DNA of 64,000 nucleotides from Cornus controversa (taxonomy: Eukaryota > Streptophyta > Magnoliopsida > Cornales > Cornaceae). Below are positions 23,822-36,545 of the stretch, one piece after another; position 1 is the stretch's first letter, and each line of letters begins with the position of its first letter. The position numbers and the translations under genes are program-made. The notes below the pieces were generated by a model. It was not told the origin of the DNA. It ran no database searches and saw only the letters and a program-made list of their open reading frames with translations. The DNA lies in the NCBI GenBank assembly GCA_026545225.1, contig CM048852.1:60151146-60215145 (forward strand). Direction: 5' to 3'.

Positions 23822-26800
23822 GTAGAGGAGATAAAATTTGGACATGGCGGAGGGAGTGATGGTGGAAGGTTTGTGTTCTAGAGAGAGAGAGGTTAAGGAA
23901 GATCAACGGCTAGCGCGGGTCCCATTAACGGTTTTTTTGGTACCCAGAGGAATTGTTCAGTGTATTGACGGTGCATCGAATGAACAATATTAAGTGGAGG
24001 ATCAGAGACGTTAGATATGGGATATGAGAAGACCATGGAAATAAAGTTCATTGGATGAAAAAGTTAGGTTTAATATATGAATTTTAGTTGTTGTTTTGTA
24101 ATATTTCTCTTATTAAAATCTCCATGTTTTTTCTATCATTCAACATGATTATGCATTTTTTCATGATATTTTTGTCACTAGATCCTCTAACCATATCAAT
24201 TTGCTTTGTTTTTATTGCTGATCTCAAGAGATCCTAATTTGAATCAGATAAGCTTTCATTTGATAAAAATATTCACAAGTAAAAAATTGATTAAAATATT
24301 TAAAAGATATATTTTTTTGTGTAAATTAATATTAAACAACATAAATCTTAACAAAATATTAAAATATTCTCTTAAAACATATATAGGCTATATTATATTG
24401 TTAGATTTAATGAATTTCAGATCAAATCAACATGAATTTGATTATAACTGGATTGAACTCAAATTTATGTTTGAAATTCAGATAACTAACTCACATGACC
24501 AGAGAAAAAACAATTAAGCAAGTTTGCTCATTTGATGAGGTTGATTAGATGGTGAGGCATTCTTCTTTCTTTCTTTCTTTACTACACTACTTTTTATGAT
24601 GCTGATTTGTTATGATGCGAATTTGTTAAGGTAAAATTATGGTTTGGATTGGATTCGAACTGGATGAGACTTGATATAATTCGAATTTGATAAGAGATAT
24701 AAGTAATCCGATTCGATCTGATCTGATAACCCGACAGATTATATATAATTAAATTCATATATGATTTGTTATTAATCGGATATTCGATTTGATAACCCGA
24801 TCTGAAAAGAATATATTTTTTGTAAAAAATAAATTAATTTCAAAAGATATTAGCAAATGATGGTTAGAAAAAATATAGAGAAGGAAAATAAAATATAAAG
24901 AAAAAGGTAGAAGAATAGTAGTATTTAACTTTTTATTAAAGAAAAAACTATAAAGAAAGACAAAATAGAAAAAGGGGGAGAATAAGAAGGAAATAATGAT
25001 AAAAAAAAACATATTGGGTAAATACCACTTACACTCTCTTAGATTAGGTAATATCCCGACTAAACCATTTCTAGTTTCAATATTCCCGACTATACTCTTG
25101 TTAGTAACATCCGTCAATTTTTCTCTCTTGCTAACATTAGCAAATTCTGTTTGTTTGCTAACGTGACACTAACAGGAAGGAAAATTTGATACATAAACTC
25201 AAAATTCAGGGGGTATAGTTGAGAATATCGAAACTAACTATAGGGGGTAGTCGGAATATTGCCCACCCAAAAATATTTTAGTAGTATATAAATATTATAT
25301 GTTATAACATTAGATAATATATTTATAATAAATTATATATTAAATTATTTCGGATTAGATTATTATCAGATTGGATCGACCATAATTCATATCCGATTTG
25401 TTTAACTAACGAATTATTAGATTTGGATCACTAACGGAGTATCAGATTGAATGTCCAATCCATATCCTAATTATTGGTTCAGATTCGAATCGCTAAAAGA
25501 TTATCGAATTGAATGTCCAATTTATATCTTAATTATTGGTTCGAATTCGGATCAAAATATTATTTATTGACAAGTCTAACTATGGTTGTCATACTATTCT
25601 AACGAGCACATGGTTCGGTGCAGTATATGATTTCAGGCTAAATCATAACAAAATCAATCCCAACAAATATTAAAAAAGTAAATCAAACCAAACCAAATTC
25701 GATTATATTCGTACACGTTTACCGTTTCCAACCGTTTTTGTGCATCCTGATTCTAATTTCCAATGTTGTAAAACATCCATTGTTAGCTAGGAGTCCCAAG
25801 ACTCGCATACCAAAACTCTGTAGAAGTGGGCATGGACTAGCCCAGAAACACTCTGGGACATAAATTCTTCTTTTGACCTGTTTTCATCCGGTCCTAGTAT
25901 CCCTAGTGGAGAGTCTTGAGATAGTTTTGATTTGATTGATAAATTTTGGATTCCGCATAAAGCCGTGGACAAAAAAAAAAAAAAAAACCCATAGTGCCAA
26001 AAAAAAAAAAAATCAAAATTTAAGTTATTTACATGAACTGAATTTTGCAATAAATGTGTGTCGGAGGATCAGCTTTAACAACTTAAAATATTCTGATTTT
26101 CATTAATGCACTATCTTAAATTATATATGAAAATGGAATATTGATTTCTAAATTTCACTATATAGTCTATATATATACACACAACTAACTAACGAATGAA
26201 GATTTAAATGGGTTAAATCAATAAAGATCACATAAGGAACATTCTAAGTAGAATATATTTATTGAAACGACATTAAATCCACTGTAGCAAAATAAACATG
26301 GAAATTCATCTCTCTCAAGAGAGCTCCGGGTTTGAGTCCCGGCAGTGAAAAGAAAATTTTTATTTATACTATTTTGAAGCAGATACTGGAAAAAAATAAT
26401 TCATAGCAAGAAACACAGAAGCCAACGTGTGCTCTCTTGCTTATTTTCTTAATGTTGAAGAAAATAAGGTGAAGGGCTATTCTTAGAATTACCCCGTGTG
26501 CTCTCTTGCTTGAAAGCTGAAGCATTTACTTACGGGTGGACCAAGCAATCAGCCCGCCCCATCACCATAACCCACCTGCCAAATATGTCTGAAAATGCTT
26601 TGGGATTTAATGTCCACAACCCACATGCAAAGACAATTTTTTTTTTTACGAGTCTGAAACCTCTATTATATATATATATATATATATTATTTTATTTTTT
26701 TTGCATTGTGCTGTACTGTACAGCAGAGGAGAATCTAGATCAAAACACAAGCGTCAAAGGTATTGTTTGGTTTGATCTGACCCGTCTCTTACTGTAAGAA

Positions 26801-26864
26801 CACATATAGTGACATTGTGATTTGATTTGAACGGTACAAAAGATGATCCAGTTCCTTTCTTTTA
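23822..26864. other. Intergenic, diverged repeats, no gene
   Basis: Positions 24600-24810 and 25340-25580 carry GGATTCGAACT and GATCTGAT-like words resembling the interiors of the hAT MITEs at 8887 and 34808. They may be one old element split by the unit at 25016-25264. Poly-A runs lie at 25970-26012, a TA tract at about 26667-26690 and a lone T-arm-like sequence at about 26320-26345. No coding region is supported. Confidence 0.35.
25016..25264. mobile_element. Small foldback/TIR element
   Basis: The left end GGGTAAATACCACTTACAC and the right end, inverted (GGGCAATATTCCGACTACC), are imperfectly complementary, with matching internal words AATATCCCGACTA-like and TAGTCGGAATATT. Ends of this GGGTAAAT type recur throughout the window in long-TIR elements. 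A TSD is not visible. Confidence 0.4.
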
Positions 26865-27354
26865 CAAGGAGTGCTAACAGCGGTCGCTTAAGCGAGTGTT
26901 CTTGCATAGTCACTTCACTAATTGGTGGAATTAATTTCTAAAATTAAATGCTTTCCTGCAATAAATGTCCTACTTTTTCATCAATCAATATACCCTTTTA
27001 ATTCTAAAGTATTTACAGTGGTACCATCAACAAACAAATAAAATTATAAACATAACGTATTAAAATGTTAAAAAAAATAAAATTATAAAATAATCTATAT
27101 ATTTATTCAATTCATCTATATACTTTATGTTTATAATTTTATTTTTATTAACATTTTAATACGTTATGTTTATAATTTTATTTATTTGTTGATGGCACCA
27201 CTATAAATACTTTAGAACTGGAAGAGTATATTGATTGATGAAAAAGTATGACATTTATTGTAGGAAAGCATTTAATTTTAGAGATTAATTTTCACCAGTC
27301 AGTGGAGCAACTGTGCAAGGACGCTCGCTTAAGCGACTGCCGCTAGCACTCCTC
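26865..27354. mobile_element. Large foldback MITE (near-palindrome)
   Basis: The whole 490-bp unit is an inverted repeat: the left arm (about 26868-27085) and right arm (about 27115-27352) pair over about 220 bp, including GTCGCTTAAGCGA-like ends, ACATTTATTG-type words and AACATAACGTATTAAAATG. TTCTTTTA occurs on both sides (26857-26864 and 27355-27362) as an 8-bp target duplication. A transcript would fold into one long hairpin. No coding region. Confidence 0.8.
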
Positions 27355-27367
27355 TTCTTTTATATAT

Positions 27368-27513
27368 GGGTAATGCTACTCAGGCAGAATTCATAGGCAG
27401 AATGTTTTATATCCATTGGATGCATGTGGTGAGTGTATGTGGTGGGGCTTACCACATGCATTCAATGAATGTAAAATATTCTGTCTACGAATTCTGCCTG
27501 AGTAGCATTATCC
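27368..27513. mobile_element. MULE-type hairpin MITE, copy 1
   Basis: A 146-bp palindromic element: GGGTAATGCTACTCAGGCAG at the left and its near-complement at the right, meeting at CCACATGCATTC-like sequence. It has a perfect 9-bp target duplication TTTATATAT (27359-27367 and 27514-27522), the Mutator length. A longer relative lies at 40548-40731. Confidence 0.9.
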
Positions 27514-28088
27514 TTTATATATATAACAAAGCAAAGCATAACTACCCAACTTTTTCTCCTCCCGGAGGGTACAAAGCTGTCGCATGCAATTGTGTCATCT
27601 TACTTGAATTGGAATTGGATAAGGTTCATTAACTAGGTGAAAACAGACAGACACCACACGCAGTTGGAGGTTTTAATGATGTGGGCTATCAGTTCAAAGA
27701 TGAATTATAGCCTCCCTCAATAATTCAGCCCTCCACTCCATCAATGGTTGCTTTCACTGCGCGCCTTTCTTTGCTACACTGAAGCATAAATAAACTGAAA
27801 ATATTAAATAAGCGGAAAAAAAAATATACATATAATGAGGAATGTATTATTACAACATGTCCTATACAATTAATCTATTTTCCTCCCTATTCATATAGTT
27901 GGGGGTTTGTAAGCCAAGTCTTGTTAGCTTACACCCCCTCTACTTCTTACTCACTTACAGTGGTAATAATAATAACAAAGACTAAATTTTACTACTATTT
28001 TACTATCATTCTTCTTCTTCTTCTTCTTCAATGTAAAAGAGAAATGAACATTGTGATTTCCTTCCATTTGTTTATGGACAGAAGCAAA
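27514..28088. other. Intergenic, bHLH 3' side
   Basis: No gene. A CTT microsatellite is present at about 28012-28029. The right-hand part should include the 3' UTR of the minus-strand bHLH gene. Confidence 0.4.
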
Positions 28089-30804
28089 TCAAAGTGTTTG
28101 ATATGGTATTGGCTTCTGCATACTTGAACACTTGCAGTTTGACCGCTTTTCACTAAGTATCTGCAACAGAAATAAATCTGTAAATAAGAGATAATATGGT
28201 ATAACTTGTTTTACTCGATCGGCAGGCAATAAAAAAACAGTTGTTTTGGGGATTATTTATGGTTTTCACGTTACTTTCTTCTTCAATACCTTGTACTGTT
28301 TTTGCAGGTCTTTAATGTATTCAACAGCCAAATCTAACATGTCTGCTGTATTCGTTTGCTGCCAAAAAGAAACTAAAACATGCTGAGTTCCCAAAAATTA
28401 CAACCAAGCTAAAATGTGTGTAGTAAAACCAACAAAAGCCCCACCACCCCCAAAAAAAGGTGTATGGTAAAAAAACACTTACCTTGTCCATGTTTGGAAC
28501 AAGCTCTTGTAGTTTCCTCATTCTTTCACTTATCCGGGTTCTTCTAACCTAAAATGAGAGAATCCCTTACAATCATATTCTGCTTTGATTTTATAAGTTT
28601 TAACCAATTAAAGTACAAACATCTCTTACTTTGAAATAAATAGATTCTTGATTTATTTAGCAACACTTAGAACCAAAATGGTACGTACATTTTGATTGCA
28701 ACACAACACTGACCTTAGAAAATTATTTGGATTGTCCAATGCATAGATGCTAATAACAATTAAAATAAGAAATAGTCTAGGATATGGAGAATTACCCTCT
28801 CTGCAATGCTTCTTGGATGAGTGGCACAACCACGCTTTGCTCGAATCTTACAAGGAACAGAATCTTGGAACTGCAGTAACTTCTCCATGGTAGCCATTTC
28901 AACCGAGGTTTTTGGTAAACTCAAGTGGTGAGACAATATATGCGTGCGATTTCCAAGATCCCCATCCTGATCACAAACAACACCATCTTATTCAAATCAA
29001 TCAACCAATTAATCAAGGGGCTGACCGACAGATCAATTAATGTGCAAAATTATACCTGAGTACCAGGAAATAACTTCCCATCACTATCTAGGTCCCTTTT
29101 AAGGCCAGAGAAATTCTCTGCAAAATGGGAAGAGTCATTCCAAGAACCAAATGGGTAACCATGGCTGTAAAATTGAGCATCCCCGTTGCCATTCCTGAGT
29201 TTCCCATCATCATGGTCAGTTGCCTCAATGTTTTCACTCTCAACTTCAGAAATCCGAGAGAGCATTCCTAAGGAAGATGGCAACCCAGATGAGAAGCTCA
29301 TCTGACTCTTCAACCTGCTTGAAGGACTTGCATCTCCATTAGTACCATTCCCCACTCTGTAATTTCCAGCAACTCTCGTCGCGCCATAGCCTGCAAATTT
29401 GTAAAGAAAATTCCATTGACTAATTCTAGCAACTGATCATTATAAATTCGCTACAATATTTTAAAATTTTGACGCAGCTAATTGCTAAATCCTCCACAGG
29501 AACAGGATGCTAATTTCGAAATGTAAAAACAAAAGGATAACATATGTTAAGTGCTATGTTGTTCAATGGTTCTCCAAACAAGGTCATATAGTTATATCAC
29601 GGTTAGCTGAGTACAGACTCTTCTTCCTTGTGCCCAATAATGAAACAAGAAACTTTATTTTTTTTTAGCTACCCATAGTTTTCCTACATTTATCAGCAAT
29701 CAATCGCAACGAAATGATGCCACACAACATAAATATCATCGATAAATACTCTGGCTTCTGCATAAGTTATTAATATGAAACTGATTAAAGTAATTCCACA
29801 TCTAATCTACGTTTGTTAGGGGATAGATGCATCTCTTTAAGATATTACACAACCCAACAGAAGGACACCCAAAAGCATTAGCAAAATGAACATCATGAAA
29901 GAAAGTATTATCAATATAGGCCCACTGTGACAATTTCAAATCTCTCTCTCTCTCTCTCTCTGTACATACATACATAATACAGTATAATATGTATAGTAGT
30001 CTGGAGTCAGAAGGTGAATAACCAAATGAAGAAAACAATTACTCGCACCATGTGAGCTTCATGTGTTGATGGCGATGCTCTAGCAAATGAATCTAAATTA
30101 AGATGCATATATTATAGGCAAGTCAACTTGATATCTAAAAACTTTCTGAATTTAGAAAGTCAAATCTTTCAAATTCCATACACCAATACTATTACCAAAA
30201 GCGCTTCAAATTATTTCACTAACATCAAAGAAATGAATAAAATGATGAAGAACTCGAAAGTACCATTTTGAACAGTGAGGTGAGAGAATAGCCCTGCAGG
30301 GGAACTGTTCTGCCTCATAAGATTCGAACCCATTTTGGCCTGCGAATGATGCTCCATAGGCATCGAACTCACCACACCATATGAGTTATCCATAGATGGC
30401 AATTGGGTCGCTGGACTTTGTCTCGAATAGTGAGTCGGCAATTCAGAATTCAAAGAGTACCCATTAGCCAGAGGCTTACCCTCTTCCAGATCATGAAAAT
30501 TTGAAGTCAACCCGTGAGATTCAGGGTTTGAAGATTGAGGGTTCGAAAAGAATTCACACGAATCGCCGCTTTTATCAACACCATTGGCGAAGCTCGAGAG
30601 CAGAGAGCTCGGAGCAGAGCGAAACCTCAACAACCCAGAATTCGTCTGCTGATTATTCTGGTATTGTGTATACTCATCATGATGGTTCATATTTGAGTTC
30701 ATCAACACGAGACTACTCTTTTCAATCTGCTCCTCTTTCGGCTTCGAATCAGAAGAAAATATAGCAGTCGAGTCGGTAGCTAATGCTCGAGAATCACAGT
30801 ACAT
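28089..30804 (-). CDS. Group IX bHLH factor (bHLH122/128/130, FBH-like)
   Basis: Six exons assembled from splice sites and family wording: 30804-30264, 29390-29056, 28966-28796, 28548-28483, 28358-28290 and 28160-28089, giving about 417 residues. All five introns are GT..AG and the reading phase is continuous. The N-terminal half is Ser/Asn-rich and disordered-looking, with family blocks GLLRFRSAPSS and RQNSSPAGLFSHL. The bHLH region spans exons 3 to 5: THPRSIAERVRRTRISERM, then LQELVPNMDK/QTNTADMLDLA and VEYIKDLQKQ. The last exon encodes a short Cys-containing tail (SNCKCSS) typical of this group. The canonical basic-region His is Arg while Glu and Arg are kept, as is usual in group IX. Relatives bind E-boxes, activate CONSTANS (FBH proteins) or act in ABA/stress responses. 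It is nuclear. Which paralogue it is cannot be fixed. Confidence 0.92.
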
Positions 30805-31300
30805 TCCTCGCTTTTTTCCCTGGAAAATTCGATGACCTTTTTCACGGAAACTGCTTGATTTCTAAGCAATTGAAGACCAAAACTTGTAGTTGAAGCGACA
30901 AAATCCAGATCTTGTGATTGAGAGAGAGATAGGGGGGCTTTTAAGTTCTTGGTCGTTTGCGTCTCTTTGCCATGAAAAACAGAGCTCGGAGAAAGAATAG
31001 ATAATGAAGAATGAGGACTGAATCGTAATTAAATTGATTTTTTGAGGTCGGTTTGTGGGTAGTAGAGAGTGGGAATCAAGTGTGACCTCAGGTTTATGTG
31101 TACGAATATCAAGCCACTGGGATAGAAATAGAACTAGAAGAGATAATAAGATGTGTGTGTATACGTATGTATATACATAATGTGTCACTGTTTTTGGAGC
31201 ATCGGAGAAGTGAGATTGAGCGTTTAGAGAGAGAAAGAAGAGAGAGAAGTGATATGGTGGCCTGGGAGATGGCAATTACGACAGAGACGGGGGGGAGAGA
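30805..31300 (-). promoter_or_regulatory. bHLH gene 5' leader and promoter
   Basis: On the coding strand this stretch is pyrimidine-rich (CTCTCTC blocks near 30921-30930 and 31205-31245), typical of plant 5' UTRs. A TATATAC word is at about 31170-31177. The transcription start cannot be fixed. Confidence 0.35.
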
Positions 31301-33252
31301 AAGGAAGCAAAATTTTATCTTTCTTCAAAGTTCAGCCAATGGGAAAGTACCGTACCTGCAGCCATCAATTTCATTTACTTGGCTCTTTCCAATATTACCC
31401 TTATAAATAAAAGAAAAATACAAAAATGGAAAATTTGCTACTTTTGGTTGTGTTTCACTGTTTATGTTTCTTTCTTTTTTGAGAAAGGTCCGTGATTTGC
31501 CCAGATGAGAAAACGAATTCACGAGAAAACATTCAGTCATTGTTTTCTCGTTTTCTTTTATCATCTCATCTCATTTTACATAATTGATACTATATCTTAT
31601 ATGGATTAATTTTTGAAAAGCGATTTTTAACTTTTTAAATTCAAAAGTTGGTTTAAAGAATGTTTGAATTGGTAAGGCGAAAGATTTTTGGAGTTCAAAA
31701 AGAGCGTTTAAAAAAAGTTAGGGGTACCAGCTTTCTAATTTAGTTTCTGCTTCTTTTTTTCTTCTGTATAAAAGTCGAAGCAAAAATTTTGTCAAACAAG
31801 TACTTGAACTTGATAGCTCATTTTTCCTTTCGAGGCTATCATAAAATGTAGTATGACAGAGTCTTTCCAAAATTGATTACTTCTACGGTATGTTTTACTT
31901 CACAACTATTCACTTTTTGAAAAAGAAACATGAATAGGTAAAGAAACGAGGATCAGCTGAGTTATTATTAAACTCTAATTAAATTAAATTAGGATCAGCA
32001 GAGTTACTAATTTTTTTTATAATTAAGATAAGACATGTCTGTCGAAGTTATTACCGACTTAAATTATGATTATGATAGTGATTATTATTATAAATATTTG
32101 TGTTTACACAAACTTCAGTATTTATTATGATTCTCGAATATTAATTTTTACAATGTCTTCAATCTTGTAAGCAGACGCATATCCATCATTGTCCTAGTCA
32201 ATAATCATTATATACGAAGCATATGATACTTTGGATAAGGCACAAAAGAGTAGGCAGGTAAGATTTGTAGGCGTCACAAAAAGCATCAGATTCACGAGAA
32301 GTATCTGATCCCTTCCCACGCTGGCCTCCAAAAGTTTACCTGTTTGTACACGAGATGAGATCACATGCGCCGTTTTCTCTATAATGATATTCCTATATTG
32401 CCACTGCTTTACACTAGATTTGCGAATCACTCCGTCAACGAATAAAAATGAAATATATGTATATCACATTTAAGCTTAATATAATACGTTGTAACATAAA
32501 AATATCAATATAATGATAAAAATTAATTAAAAATAAATTATGGAATTAAAATATCTTTGTAATCCTATCTAATGATTTTTATTACCAACACATGATAACA
32601 TCGGAAGCACATATATAAGCTAGTGTGTGTGTATATACACATTAATATATATGCGATTTTGTAACTTAGCATCAAATTATTGTGATATACCGACAATTCT
32701 TGTTATATATTTTGTGAGTTATAAATTCTCAATTTCTTCTTTTGAGTACTTGTAGTACAGTACATCAACTTTTCAAACGAGGTCTTAGTTTGTTAAAAAT
32801 ATATATTTTCTTTAAAAAATGAAAAAGAAAGAATATAAGAAGAAAAAAATTAAAGTAGAATAAAATCGTTCATGGAATCTAAATGATTCCCTATTGAGAT
32901 AAAGCATAAAACATGGAATATATTTTTTTAATTTTTCTAACATCTCTCAATTTATAAGTTTTTGTTATGGCAAACAAAAATATAGTTGTGCCTGTGCATA
33001 GAAAAATATATCATCTTCCTTGTGGTGAAACTTGAACATATTAGGTCTTTAATTAAACAACAGAAAAATATTTCTTTATAGCACTATTTAACTTAATGGT
33101 ATCTCCTTTATCTTATTATTATTTATGACACGATTAAACAATATTGTTTAATGAACAATATTGTCCTCCACGCTGGTGAGGAGGAGGAACCTAGCTCCTT
33201 CAAACTACTCGTGTGACACAATGAGAGGATATGTCTTTTTAAAATTTAAATA
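31301..33252. other. Intergenic with a Tourist relic
   Basis: Positions 31600-31790 are a degraded copy of the Tourist MITE at 6662: the words GAATTGGTAAGGCGAAAGAT and GGGGTACCAGCTTTC keep order and spacing, but the TIR ends are eroded. A GC-richer patch at 32160-32430 has an open minus-strand frame without recognisable family. The rest is AT-rich. Confidence 0.45.
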
Positions 33253-33497
33253 CTCCCTCCGTCCCATAATTTTTGGCATATTTGGGGATTCCAACTTTTT
33301 AGTGTAATAATGCATGAATTTACATATTAGTCCTTATTTAAAAGTTAGTATTATTATTATATGGTGGGCTCCACTTTTAGGATAGTAGAGTTTGGAAAGG
33401 GTAGTTTAAGAATCATATAATCCACTTTAGGAAATGGACATGTATTTTGGGACATCCCAAAAAGGAATAGTGGACTAAAATTATGGGACAGAGAGAA
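33253..33497. mobile_element. Stowaway MITE (Tc1/mariner type)
   Basis: A 245-bp element with the classic start CTCCCTCCGTCCC and an end GGGACAGAGAGAA, bounded by TA on both sides (33251-33252 and 33498-33499). It is non-coding. Confidence 0.93.
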
Positions 33498-33527
33498 TAT
33501 AAAAAAATCAAAGATTTTTTTTAGGAA

Positions 33528-34674
33528 AAATTAGATTTTGGTGACCAATCCTAAACAAAATTACTCTAAAGTGACCATAAAATTTGAAAAAGATAAATAG
33601 TCACCAAAATTGAAACTTAATTGCTGATGAGTGACCCTTGGATCACTTATTACATAAATATCCTTCCTCTAATAAATTATTTATAATTTGCGAAATTTAC
33701 CCTTTACATTAATCTCAATTAAACATTTTACTTCAAGAGTTGTATAATAAGCAACCACTCTTTCAAGTTGCCAAGTAAATATTTAGAAATAACTTTTAAC
33801 TAATAATTATTTATTTTTATTTTCAAATATTATATTATTTATATTCTTATTTATTGTAAAATTGGATTCAAATAATGTGTAAAAGTGGAGAACTTTTTTT
33901 ATTTTTATTATTTATTTGTAAGTAATGCTAGAAGTTGTTATTTGGTGATGACAACTAGAATACTGAAGTAACAATTAGAATAAGAAACAATAATTTAGAG
34001 TAGCAACAATTAAAATCTTTTTTCTCATTTAGTTGGATCTCGTAGTGATTTCGTTTTTTTTTTTATGGTGGTCTTGTTTTGCACAGAGCTTCATGTTCAA
34101 TTTATATCCATAAAAATTCTTTTGTTATATTAAAAATTCTACAAAAAAAAAAAAAAAATGTTAATAGAATGAAATCTCCAACATAAAGTATCATAGATCT
34201 TTTAAAGGTTTATCCAATCCAATCAACTGAATCTTGTGAGTTCTGTGTAGAAGTAAAGTGAATACCTATAGAAGGGTTGAATAGATGTAGTTAGCATGGT
34301 TGATTTATTTTAGAGCAAGCTAATAGATATATTATTAATCAAAAATCAAAACACTAGCTGTTAACATGTATATCAATACTATCTTTTTAATTAGTAGACT
34401 GTCAAATTAAAAAGAAAAAAAAGAGATTGATGAATGAGAAAGAGAGAGGAGAATGAATTCAAGGAGTTTATCTTTATATTGAATAGTAATTTCATCATCT
34501 AAAAATTATTTTTAAAATGTTTAAAAAATATGAAGTGTTTTTTTTTTACCAAATTAACTTCAAATGGTGACTCGTCAGCAATTAAGTTTTAATTTTGGTA
34601 ACTATTCATCTTTTTCGAACTTTATGGTCACTTTAGAGTAATTTTGTTTAAGATTGGTCACCAAAATCTAATTT
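33528..34674. mobile_element. Long-TIR non-autonomous element, family L
   Basis: About 110-bp well preserved terminal inverted repeats: AAATTAGATTTTGGTGACC at the left and its complement at the right, continuing through GACTATTCATCT-like and GCTGATGAGTGAC-like blocks. This is a better copy of the family at 10986-11845. The interior is AT-rich and non-coding. It inserted 30 bp from the Stowaway element. Confidence 0.75.
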
Positions 34675-34807
34675 TTTTTTATTTTTATTTTCTTAACATA
34701 TTTTAAAGGGTAAATTGCAAAGAATCATATGTGTTGCATAATTTCCCTCTATTATAAAGTACCTCTCTAAAGTACTAAACAAAAATGCTAATGTTGCTTT
34801 TGAGACG

Positions 34808-35161
34808 GGGTGTACAAAAAATTCGTTAATTCGCGAATACGATCTAATCTAATTTTATTTACGTGAATCGAATTGGATGACTAACGGATCAGTTGCGAAT
34901 TTAGAAAATAAGAATCTGTAAGCCATGGATCAGATTACGGGTTGAGGGGTTCGAAATCCGATCTGATCCGTTATTTAATCTTATCGAATTACGAGTTGAG
35001 GGATCAGAAATTTAATTTGATCCAATTAGTTATTTCACGGATCGGATCGAATTGAGTCTTTTCTACGAATTGGATTGCATATTCACCGATCCATAGACCG
35101 CGAATCGGATTAGGCATATGTCTAATCCGATCTGATCCGATCCAATTCATGATTACCCCTA
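34808..35161. mobile_element. hAT-type MITE, relative of 8887-9327
   Basis: Ends GGGGTGTAC and TTACCCCTA with an interior rich in GATCGGATCGAATT and TCCGATCTGATCCG words shared with the element at 8887-9327. The flanking octamers TTTTGAGA and ATTTGGGA match at 6 of 8 positions, so the TSD is degraded. Confidence 0.6.
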
Positions 35162-35350
35162 ATTTGGGAGCATCGAATCGAAGTTTTGGAGTTGAGATTG
35201 GAGGAAATTTAGGTTAAAATTTGAACTAAAAATCCTCCAATTCCAAAACTCAAGGCACTGATTTGGTGCTCCAAAACATTGCAAATAATAGCACATCTCA
35301 CCAAATATAATGTAAAATTACTACTTTGTCATTGATGAGAAAAAAACAAA

Positions 35351-35828
35351 TTTGCATAAAGATTACTGAACTATCAAATTTTTTTTCCAACAAATTCCTT
35401 TGAATTATATTTGGAGCCAATCCCCCCTTTATATTTCAAAATCGTGCGAGGTTCCACCTTCTTATTAGACGACGGTTAAGTCTTTATTAATTTGTAATGT
35501 GAAATTGCTAAAGTGTTCCTAATAATTAGCTTGAAAATATAAAATAAAATAAGTATATAAATCATTTAAATACATTTAATATGACACTATATATATATAT
35601 TTTTTGGAGTACTTATTATTGGTATTTAACATATTAATTTAATTTAAGTTTTCAAGATCATTACGAGGGATATTTTACTAATTTTACATTATAATATAAA
35701 ATAATGGAGACTTAACGGTCGTTTTGATGGCAAGGGACATTTTGGCATGTATTTGAAATATGAGGGGGGAATTAATTTTGTTATTATTAAAGCCATAGGA
35801 TGAACTAATGGACATCGTAATTTGCCAA
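35351..35828. mobile_element. Putative small long-TIR element
   Basis: The left end (TTTGCATAAAGATTACTGAAC, then AATCCCCCCTTT and GACGACGGTTAAGTC) pairs imperfectly with the right end (GACTTAACGGTCG, then GGGGGGAATT and CGTAATTTGCC). The order of blocks is mirrored as in other long-TIR units here. A TSD was not found. Confidence 0.4.
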
Positions 35829-36133
35829 AAAAAGGAACAGTACAACCTTGCATTTTCGGGCATATATTCCTTAAACAACATGTTACGTTGTAAATGTTAT
35901 TGTAAATAAATAAAATAAAAGATTAAAAATATTTCATCAGTGAAAATGCATGGAAAGTGATCAAAGTTGCTAGGCATAGCTTGTAGTTGAAGCTTTGGTC
36001 CGATCAGCTTTGTTAGAATTGAGGAATAAGATGCACTTGCTGGTTGCTGACATGAAGTTGCAGGGCATCAAGTGCCTAAATGAGGGAATTTCAGACATTC
36101 TCAAAACACCGAACAGTGTGACTTGCATTTCAG

Positions 36134-36167
<34 letters not shown>

Positions 36168-36506
36168 CGATATGTATAGCAATGATCAATAACTGCAACA
36201 ATTTTTAAAAGTAACAAGGCCCATGTAATGAATGCTAAGAAAAAGAGAAGAAGACCAAATGGTTTATTTGAAATTTTGGACTGTAACTGATTGAGCTAAA
36301 CCCTTGATGGTAATCAATATTAAATAGTTGAAAACAAGGAAAAAGTTATTTTGATCGGACAAAAAAAAGATATCAAGATATTTTGATCGGGTTTTTTGCT
36401 TGGACAAAAAAAAAAGTTGTGTAAAGTTGATTTGTCGCTTTTAACCACATGCATGAACCCAGAACCAAAAACCAAGGCTTACAAAGTATAGAAAGAGTTG
36501 TGCTTT

Positions 36507-36545
<39 letters not shown>

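Noticed and set aside
26318..26348. tRNA-like T-arm (CCGGG, TTTGAGT loop, CCCGG)
   Set aside because: Only one arm and a B-box-like word; no A-box or acceptor stem could be placed upstream, so no tRNA is called.
35970..36182. Minus-strand open frame in a GC-richer patch
   Set aside because: Short, no recognisable family, no splice partners, ends in a TA microsatellite.
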